DNA of 11,055 nucleotides from Auxenochlorella pyrenoidosa (lineage: Eukaryota > Chlorophyta > Trebouxiophyceae > Chlorellales > Chlorellaceae). How positions within the stretch are numbered: the first letter of the stretch is position 1; every line of letters begins with the position of its first letter. Location: the NCBI GenBank assembly GCA_001430745.1, contig KQ482001.1, forward strand, positions 13,579 to 24,633, in the 5' to 3' direction. The notes under the pieces were generated by a model. The model was not told the origin of the DNA. It did not search any database and was given only the letters and a program-made list of their open reading frames with translations. Positions 1 to 6,787 of the stretch are shown here, piece after piece. The position numbers were made by a program, and so were the translations under genes.

Positions 1-1728
1 CTGGGCTGCGTGCAGCGGGGCTTGCTTGGCGCCGTGGCGCGGCGTGGAGCGACCATGCAGCAGGCTGCCGCTGCCGCTTACGCGCCTCACACACCGGGGC
101 CGCGCCCCGCACAGGGGCGCGCCCATGCGGCACCCGAAGAAGGGCTGGAAAGCGGGGAGCGCCTTTGAACACGCCGCCCCACACCCACACCCACCACCCA
201 CCCCACCCACCTGCATGAGCGGGTGCACCGACACCACCAGGTCTGGCTGGTACAGGTCAAACGCCTCCGACACGTGCCGCCCCACCACCGCCGCCGACGC
301 CGTGGAGCAGGGCACGTGCACGATGCGCGGCTGCGGGCGGGGCAGGGGCGGCATGCACACGTGCGCGCTCACAAGCGTATTCATGTGTGCTTGCCGGCTA
401 GGGGGCTTGAGCCCGCAGAGCAATCCGTTTGTGCAGCTCCACGGCGGCAGCGACAGGGGCAGCAGGGGCGCAGCGATGCGCGCCGCCCATGGCTGGCGGC
501 AGCCGGGTGCGCAGGCCGGCGCCGCACCTGCGACATGTTGAAGGTGGCCCGCCAGAGGAACGAGTACTTGACCAGGAAGGAGTAGGTCTTGGGCATCTGC
601 TTTAGTGGTTCATCATGTCAGGGGTTTCATTACGTCAAGGGGCTTGGGGCCAGGGGGCCAGCAGCAGGTGAGGCCACAGCGCAGCCAATACCGCAGGCAA
701 GCAGCAGGCTGGGAGGCGACTGGTGCGCCGGAAGGGCGCCGCGCGCGCCCTGCGCCTCGCCCGCTGCGGGCGCCTGGCCGGCAGGCAGGGCAGGGCAGGC
801 GCGGCGCTGCGCGTGCCTGGTTGAAGGGGTAGGGCGTGTGGTGGGTCCAGATGTCCAGCACATCCACATGGTACTTGCTGCCGTACAGCTCCTCAAAGCC
901 TGCTGGGCAGCGGTGGGCGCTCGCCAGCCAGCTCACGGCGGTCCGGGCGGGTGGGCACATCGGCGCAGGCGACCAGGGCTGCACGCTACCAACTGCGACG
1001 CGCACGCTGGCCATCAACCTGCATGCAGCGCCAGCAGTGTGCTGCCCTGCGGCCCAGCCCGGCGCAAGCAGCGCCGCCAGGCCAGCGGACGTGTGCGTGC
1101 CTGCTTTGAGCGCCTCGGCGCTGGCGCGGTGGCCGCCGCCTGTGTCCGACATGAGAATGAGCACCCGCGTCTTCCCGTCGTCCTTGCGCCGCTTCGGCGC
1201 GCCCGCCGCCGGCCGCAGCGGCCACAGCGGCGCCGCATGCGCCAGGCTGCCGCCGCCAAACTGCAGGGCGGGGCCACGGGGCCGAGCATGACAGCAGCCA
1301 GGCAGCGTGCACAGACAGCAACATGCGGCAGGCAGGCAGCCATGCGGGAGGCGCACCCTCCCTCGACCACATTGTTGCTGAGGCCGACTTACGAAGGCTG
1401 CAGCGCCAGCACCTCCGCCCGCTCCTAGGCGAATGGCCCTGCTGAAGAAGTTGAAGCGCGCGCCGCCGCCGCTTCCTCCGCCGGTGCTGCTGTTGCTGCC
1501 GCGCCGCCCGCTGCTGTGCCTGCTGCTGCCGCCGCTGCTGCCAGCCCGACCGCTGCCGCCGCTGCAGACAGGTGGCTGGCGCAGAGCTCCAGCAACCACT
1601 TCTAGAGTGCTTGTTTGCATGGCAGGAGCTGCCAGGCCCGCCCTGCTGCCCGCTGCAAGGCTGCTCAGGCTAGCGCTTGCCAGCTGCAGGGCGGGCAGTT
1701 GTCGCCGCTGCTGTCCATCCATCTCCAT
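1..1728 (-). CDS. MGD1: Monogalactosyldiacylglycerol synthase, 5' half (partial)
   Basis: Transfers galactose from UDP-galactose to diacylglycerol to make MGDG, the main thylakoid lipid, in the plastid envelope (glycosyltransferase family 28, known for the family). Exons, in reading order: 1728-1393, 1260-1101, 899-817, 596-528, 330-211; the rest lies beyond the left edge. All phases join, giving 256 residues. Residues 1-112 are Ser/Ala/Gly/Arg-rich, as in a transit peptide. The conserved core starts near residue 138 with KTRVLILMSDTGGGHRASAE (GGGH at 153-156), then WTHHTPYPFNQ, YSFLVKYSFLW and YQPDLVVSVHPLMQ, matching plant MGD1 in order and spacing. Introns 2 and 3 have GC donors; the others have GT. 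The start is the first ATG in this frame; ATGs at 1722 and 1620 are alternatives, so the transit peptide start is uncertain. The last intron (from 210) reaches the window edge. Confidence 0.9.
597..816 (-). other. GC-AG intron 3 of the MGDG synthase gene
   Basis: The donor is again CAG|GCACGC; the acceptor is AAAGCAG. The join gives PFNQ followed directly by MPKTYSFLVK, as in plant MGD1 (PFNQ then L/M-P-R/K-S/T-Y). Length 220 bases. Confidence 0.82.
900..1100 (-). other. GC-AG intron 2 of the MGDG synthase gene
   Basis: The donor reads CAG|GCACGC and the acceptor CAGCAG. Removing 201 bases joins ...AEALKA and FEELYG through a single Gly codon, with exactly the residue spacing of plant MGD1. 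No GT donor gives this spacing. The intron length is a multiple of three and it has no stop in the gene's frame. Confidence 0.8.
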
Positions 1729-2062
1729 GCAGTCTGGAGACGACAGGGAGGACTGCTTGACAGAATGTGCGCCCTGCAAGCTTCCGCAGTGTCGACCACT
1801 TTGCAGGGAAGGGGAGTTGCGTGCTCAGATGCAATTTGTCAAGTTTAAGAATGAATGCCGCAATCATAGGGGCTCCCCAGCACAAGGAGAGGCGGGGTGG
1901 GACCCCTGCTATCCTGCTTTGCGAGCTGTCGTGACGAGGCGGTTTAACGTGCTCCCCCATTTGACTTGGCTCACCATCGCTCCTTCGATCGCCTCAGCTG
2001 AGTGAAGGACCGCCCGCCACACTCTGTCCTGAGCTCCTCCTGCCCGCCGAGACTCCCCTGCT
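1729..2062. promoter_or_regulatory. Shared upstream region of two divergent genes
   Basis: These 334 bases separate the MGDG synthase ATG (minus) from the ATG of the small protein (plus) and must hold both 5' leaders and both promoters. The stretch 1820-1870 is distinctly richer in A and T than the flanking coding DNA. No clear TATA box was seen on either strand. No convincing gene lies inside. Confidence 0.5.
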
Positions 2063-3011
2063 ATGCTGGGGCTGGTAGACTATGCATCCGACAGCGACGT
2101 AGAGCAGGATCAACGCCAGCAGCAGCAGCAACCTCTGCAGCAGCCACCGGCGGCAGCACGACCGTTTGCGGTGCTACCGTCGCCTCCGTCGGGCCTGCCT
2201 AGTGCCGCAGAGCTGCTTGGCGATGGCAGGGGCGTGGCACCCACAAACAGGTTGCCACCACCAGATTCTGGAGCGGCAGGTGTTCCTGGGCGCGGCGGCG
2301 GTGGGCTGCCAGCGGCGACGGCAGCGGGTGCCAAGCGTGCCCACCCAGACACTCGCGGCCCGCTGCCAAACCCCATGTCCCTAGACAGCAAGCTGCCTCG
2401 AAGGTAGGCAAAGTGCCACATGCCTGTGGGCTGTGAGATTTGGGATCGAAACCAGGGGCTGGGGGTTGGGATTTGGAGATAGCGCTTGTAGTCCGCAAGG
2501 GCAGCACCTCACGGCAGGGCTGACTGCACACACGCCCCTGCCTTCCGAGAAAGCCCTGCAGCGGTGGGGCTGGCAACGTGGGTGTGGCCAAGCCAGCAGC
2601 ACCTGGCGGCATCATGCTGCCGCCGCAGCTCAGGCGAGCGCCCTGGTTTTTGAATCGAGCCGAGCCGTGGATGCCAGTGGCGGGCTCGTCTGCCTGCAGC
2701 TCACCATGTACTAGCGTATGCGAGGCAGCAAGCTGCATGCATTTCACGTGCTGGCCGTGCACGCCGTGCCTGCCCCCCATGCGCCACAGCAGCAAGCTGC
2801 ATGCATTTCGCTTGCTGCTCGTGCATGCTGTGCCTGCCCTCCATGCGCCGCTGAGAGGCGGCGCTAACTGAGGGCCAGCGGCGCAGGCAGCGAGCGCGCA
2901 TGTGCTCACCTGCATTGCGCATCCGCAACTGCAGAGGGCGGGCTAACGTGGCGACAGAGGACCTCAGCGTGTTCACCAAGCAGAGCCAGCGAGCAGCGCA
3001 GCAGCAGCGCA

Positions 3012-3042
<31 letters not shown>

Positions 3043-3094
3043 AGGCGGTGGGAGCGGCAGCACGGATGTGCAGAGCTCTGGAGGGCACTCCTGA
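2063..3094 (+). CDS. Small two-exon protein of unknown function
   Basis: Exons 2063-2403 and 2935-3094 join in phase (donor GAAG|GTAGGC, acceptor CTGCAG) to give 166 residues. The N terminus is MLGLVDYASDSDVEQD, an acidic Ser/Asp start seen in several nuclear proteins; then comes a Gln run and a Pro/Ala/Gly-rich linker. The junction creates PRRGRANVATEDLSVF (about residues 112-127), the only part that looks conserved; from memory, short plant and algal proteins of unknown role carry a similar G-R-x-N-V-x-T-E-D-L block. The tail is 13 Gly then Ser/Gly. No enzyme motif, signal peptide or membrane segment is visible. The in-phase join across a residue block that reads continuously supports the model. 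Function is not recognised. Confidence 0.68.
2726..2853. repeat. Tandem duplication, period 64 bp, inside the intron
   Basis: Two adjacent copies (2726-2789 and 2790-2853) start with CAGCAAGCTGCATGCATTTC and end with CCATGCGCC. They differ at roughly eight aligned sites outside the last few bases. The repeat lies in the 531-bp intron of the small protein gene, about 80 bases before the acceptor. Each copy contains the palindrome TGCATGCA. Confidence 0.88.
3014..3052 (+). repeat. GGC trinucleotide run coding 13 glycines
   Basis: Nine perfect GGC codons (3014-3040) are followed by GGA, GGC, GGT and GGG. This is a likely length-variable microsatellite inside the last exon of the small protein gene. 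Confidence 0.95.
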
Positions 3095-3435
3095 GTATGC
3101 CTGGGCCTGGGTCTCGCCCTCTTCCGGCCCATGAACTGCTCGGCAACTTCCCGTCGTCATGGCTTTCTGTAGCTGCACGGTTCCCACACGTACTGCAGGC
3201 TGGTGGGCAGCAGGGTCGCAGGTGTCGATCAGATTGACTGGGCCTGCTCAGCCAGCCCCTGAGAGCTGAAACAGCGTCGGCAGCTTGGAGCCTGTTCTCA
3301 CAATTTGAATCGTGCAACGATGAATGCATCAGCCTTTCTGTCCGGTAGGTAGTTCAAACTAATGCCGGGTACCTGCGACGGCCATTCGGCAGCATGCTGC
3401 ACGCCCTCTGGTGGATCATCGTGATCAATAACATT
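3095..3435. other. Gene-poor stretch: 3' end of the small protein gene
   Basis: This should hold the 3' UTR of the preceding gene and upstream sequence of the next. No TGTAA or AATAAA poly(A) signal was found. It becomes less GC-rich towards 3300-3440. No convincing coding exon was seen on either strand. Confidence 0.4.
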
Positions 3436-3442
3436 CTATATC
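3436..3442 (+). promoter_or_regulatory. TATA-like element (CTATATC), tentative
   Basis: It sits in a short AT-rich patch after an imperfect GATCATCGTGATC inverted repeat, upstream of the inferred leader of the cyclin-like gene. Position and composition are the only support. Confidence 0.22.
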
Positions 3443-3495
3443 AACAGAGCCACTTTTCCGGCCTGTCTGGGGTTCCCAGCCTGCGGACTCTTGCC

Positions 3496-3570
3496 ATGCC
3501 GCCTACGTGGCAGCTGGGACAGTCTGCAGACTTGCGGGCAGCCGCAGACCTTCCGGGCTCTTCAACCTGA
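3496..3570 (+). other. Upstream ORF, 24 codons, in the inferred 5' leader
   Basis: An ATG-initiated ORF begins MPPTWQLGQS and ends at TGA 3568-3570. It is in the frame of the downstream leader but is closed by the stop, and no in-frame ATG follows in that leader exon. Two shorter ATG-stop units follow in the same leader. It matters only if transcription starts upstream of 3496, which the sequence does not prove. Confidence 0.3.
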
Positions 3571-3756
3571 AGTACATGCATTGCAGCCAGTCCTAGCACA
3601 CTGCATTCAGCTCTCCTATTCTCCAGCGCTGGGCGCGCTTGCCCTCGGGCCACTGGTTGTGTTAGTGTGGCCGGGCTCTACAGCAGCCTCCTTCTGTCGG
3701 TGCTGGCTGCAGCTTGCGGATGTGCATCGAGTGAAAGACGCAGCAGCTGGGCAAAG

Positions 3757-3899
3757 GTAGGGGCCGCTGTGCTTGCTGCTCAAGCTCAAGTGTCCGGAGG
3801 TGCCCGCTTGGACTGGCTGGCTGGAGGGGCTGTGCACCTCTTGTCCAGAAAGACATTGAATAGGCTTGATCGATAACACGTTCGCACTGCACTGTGCAG
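3757..3899 (+). other. Probable 5'-UTR intron of the cyclin-like gene
   Basis: Donor GCAAAG|GTAGGG and acceptor ACTGTGCAG bound a 143-base intron. The frame before it has no ATG after the stop at 3570, while the exon after it is open into the protein, so the first usable ATG is 4026. It could instead be a coding intron if a further upstream exon supplies an ATG. Confidence 0.45.
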
Positions 3900-4025
3900 A
3901 TCTGTGCGAGCACTCCCACACCACAGACGGAGGCGGTCACTCCCGCCCTGGACCCCCAGCCACCAGCAGCGGCGCGACACAGCCCTGCCCTCGCCTGCCT
4001 GCCTGCCAAGCTTCACGGGCCACTG

Positions 4026-6175
4026 ATGAGGGGGGCAACCAGGTTCTCTACGCCGTCCAGTGGGTGTACCATGCCTGTGGAAGCTGAGCTGGAATGTACC
4101 ACTCCAACGGGCCCCTCTGGAGCGCTGCCTGGTTCGGCACCAACAGCAGCGGCGGCGGCGGCAGCAGCAGCGGCGGCGTCGGCAGCAGAGGGGCAGGAGG
4201 AGCTCGACTGGGCGTGCGAAGCCTTGCAGGGGCTTGCAGGACGGGCATGCAGCGTGGCAGGCCGGAGCTGCAGAACGCAGCAGCGGTGCCTGCTGCCGTT
4301 TGTCCGCCGTGCCACGCAGTCGGTGGCGCTCCACTCGGCCCTGCTGTCCCTGGAGCTGTCTGGCTCGCACCCGCCATCCGACAGCACGGGTCTCTTGCAG
4401 GACTGGGGCCTGGAAAGCACCCTGGCGCAGCTGCTGGCCCTGCACTGCAGGGCGGGAGTGGTGCAAGGTGAGCCCAGGCTGTACCTACCCCACTCGCGCA
4501 GCACTCCTGGCACGGGTGGCACCGGGCACGCATGCACTCGTGGGCAGCCGTGTTTAGGTTGGGCGCAGTGCACCTTAGGAGTGCTGTGTGCTGTACTTGC
4601 TCGCCTATCTGTACTGCATGGCTGGCCGCCTCCCGCACTCTGCCGGTCGTGGCTCTGCAGCCCAAAGGCTGCGCGCGCCCCCTCACCCCTTGCGCCGCTA
4701 AACCACCTTCAACCAAACACGCGTCGCCCCCGCTGTGTGCCGCCGTTGTCACGCAGCAACGGGCGCGTCGATGCTGGCGGCGCTGTGGCTGCTCCAGTCG
4801 CTGGACAGCTGCCAGTGGTCGGATGCCAGCGCCTGCCTGTCAGCCTGGTGCCGCCACCTGGCTGCCTTCAGCCCAGAGGTGAGCCCTGCGCCAGCAGCGC
4901 TCGATAGTCGACCTGGCAGAGAGGTGCGGGCCATTGCCCCCTGCCAACAGGCTTCTTTCCGGGGGGCGCGTACCGCACCCACGGCAGCTTCCCGTCCTCA
5001 ACTTGGCTGCGCACTTATCCACAATGCGGCTGCTGTCCCCCTCCCGGCCCACCACTCCCTGGCGCCTGCAGCTGGTGCAGCAGCTGACCGTCAACTGGGG
5101 CGCCAGCTTTGCCTGCCTGCGGAGCAACCTGGTGGCGGCACAGGTGGGGAGGCGAGCCTAGGGCAGCCAGCGCAGCCGCGGCAGAACCTCCCGGCTCCCT
5201 GGAGGGACTTGCGATGCCTGCTCAAGCCCCTGGCAGCCGGCCCAGGCTGCGGGTGGGTCACACGCCACACGCAGTGCACACCTGTGTTGAATGTGGCGCC
5301 ATGCGCAACTGCCGACCGGATCCCCTGCCTGCAGGCGCACATGCTGGACCTGCTGGGCTGGCGGGTGCGACTGGACTTTGAGACCGGTGCGGGGGAGAGC
5401 TCTGCCCCTGCTGGCTTGTGCTGGTGAAGGGTGGTAGTGGTTTGCCCACCAGCAGGACGCTTTATGGCACGCCCCCGCAGGTAGTTGCCAACCAACCCAT
5501 TCCCCCTGTCCACACCCGCCCTCTGCAGAGGTGGCCCCCTGCATGGAGCTGCTCTTCCGGGCCAGCCCGGAGCAGCCGCCCTCGCCGTCCCCGCCTCCCC
5601 TCCTTGCTGCGTCAGAGGTGCCGTGCTCTGCAGAGCCAGGGGATCACCTGCTGCGGCCCTGCACCCCCGTCTGCGAGGAGCCGCCTCGGCGATTGGCGGC
5701 GCCCGCCCTGACGCCCGCCGGGCCCCCGCCAGGGCCGCCGGCGGAGGCCCCACCAGCCACCGGCCCTTGCCCAGCTTCATGCGCTGTGCAGCCGGCCGTG
5801 GCGGCTGCCATGCATGCTATGTGCACCACCATTCGCTGGCAGGTGGGCTGCTGGGCTGGGCCGGCATTATGGGCTGCAGCTGGGAGCGGGCACAGCGCGC
5901 ATGGGCGCCTTGCTCTCAGGGGCGGCGAGCTGCCTGCAGTGTCCTCTGCATCTCATCCCTCCGTAAGGGCTGCTCACAGAAGAAACCCAACTGGCACTCT
6001 GCATTTGCAGGCTGCGCTGATCCGACAGCTGCAGGCCTCTGCCCCCAGCCCGCCATCTGGCGGCATCCCAAGCAGCCAAACCGGGGCAGTGGTGCGGCAG
6101 CAAGGGCACCATGACAGGCACCTCCATGTGGAGCGTGCACAAGCACCCACAAAGCGGCGTCGCGTTGGTCTGTAG
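4026..6175 (+). CDS. Cyclin-like protein (divergent), six coding exons
   Basis: Exons 4026-4467, 4757-4878, 5072-5143, 5335-5386, 5529-5842 and 6011-6175 join in phase with GT-AG borders to give 388 residues. ATG 4071 (context TACCATG) is an alternative start. Residues 41-51 are a run of 11 Ala. Residues about 125-240 are predicted helical and resemble one cyclin box of the PHO80/CYCP or CNPPD1 kind: ASMLAALWLLQSL (151-163) fits the 'ALIYLDRL' helix, and W197 to W221 in VNWG...LDLLGWRV spans 24 residues, the same as from the aromatic of the YW-K-x-GG region to the D-F-R of P-type cyclins. A Pro-rich stretch follows (about 241-315), then a short helix spanning the last intron, and a basic end, KRRRVGL, fit for nuclear import. 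If it is a cyclin it would partner a CDK, but the match is weak and only fold-level. The exon structure is firmer than the function. Confidence 0.6.
4146..4178 (+). repeat. GCN run coding 11 alanines
   Basis: Eleven consecutive GCA/GCG codons lie in the first coding exon of the cyclin-like gene. The mixed codons make it less slippery than the GGC run at 3014. Confidence 0.92.
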
Positions 6176-6486
6176 GGCCACAAGTTGCACTCGCAAGTGA
6201 AGGGGCCGCACCAAGCAGCGCCTCTTTGGTGCGCCCTTGCCCCGGCCTCTGCTCTTTGTCGTGCTATTAAGCACATATACACACCTTGCTTTCATCCTGT
6301 GATCCCGCTTGGTTGCAAAACTCCAACCAAGCTTCGGATCATCCTTCATCAAATTTTATTGTCCTCTCTCCAAGCTGCCCCCTCTTTTGCCGTCGTCGTT
6401 GCTGTTGTGGCAAGCACTTGCAGTACCACGCATTGCTCTTTCATTCAGCCTGTTCTTCGCTCATTTCTTACTCTGAACTGCTCTCC

Positions 6487-6516
6487 AATAAATGGCATGG
6501 GCCATTACTCGTGTAA
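6487..6516 (+). terminator. Poly(A) signals of the cyclin-like gene
   Basis: TGTAA (6512-6516), the usual chlorophyte poly(A) signal, lies about 340 bases after the stop; AATAAA occurs at 6487-6492. The 3' UTR from 6240 on is much less GC-rich than the coding DNA. Cleavage would be expected shortly after TGTAA. Confidence 0.6.
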
Positions 6517-6787
6517 TACCTACCTGTAGCGCGCGCACCATCCAATCTGTGATATGGGCCGCCAGGCAAGCTCGCCGCACTAGGGGCGGCACTTCATCAG
6601 CACGGTAGTGTCATGACACCCATTGCAGGTGAATGCATCTCGCCTTCGAGCTCTAGCCTGCGTCTGCAATCAAACTGCTGCTGTTCCGCTGCAAAAGTGG
6701 CACTTGCAACTTGAACTTTTAAGGCCTTGTTTGTGCGACCGCAAAGCTTCACAGAACCACTTCGATCGCGTGAAGGAAAGAGTCGCA
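6517..6787 (+). promoter_or_regulatory. Promoter and leader region of NAA40
   Basis: This 271-base interval between the TGTAA signal and the NAA40 start must hold the promoter. The only AT-rich patch is around 6711-6723 (CTTTTAAGG), about 70 bases before the ATG. No firm TATA box can be named. Confidence 0.35.

Noticed and set aside
1618..1620. Start of MGDG synthase at the internal ATG (MQTST...)
   Set aside because: Possible, but the upstream in-frame ATG at 1728 yields a longer Ser/Ala/Arg-rich transit-like sequence; kept only as an alternative.
613..1779. One continuous minus-strand ORF of 388 codons covering several MGDG synthase exons
   Set aside because: It reads through at least two introns and into a third, its first codon is TTG, and conserved residues show where the introns must be removed.
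2199..2915. 238-codon minus-strand ORF over the intron of the small protein gene
   Set aside because: Low-complexity, contains the 64-bp duplication translated twice, and shows no recognisable domain.
4951..5071. Longer version of exon 3 of the cyclin-like gene using the acceptor CAACAG at 4950
   Set aside because: It changes the frame so that the LVQQLTVNWG block is lost; the CTGCAG acceptor at 5071 keeps phase and the helical pattern.
5072..5842. COMM-domain (COMMD) assignment for the third gene, from LLGWRVRLDFE followed by APCMELLF
   Set aside because: The W-R-x-x-L strand is reminiscent, but the flanks are helical and the 24-residue W-to-W spacing fits a cyclin box better; the next COMM strands are not visible.
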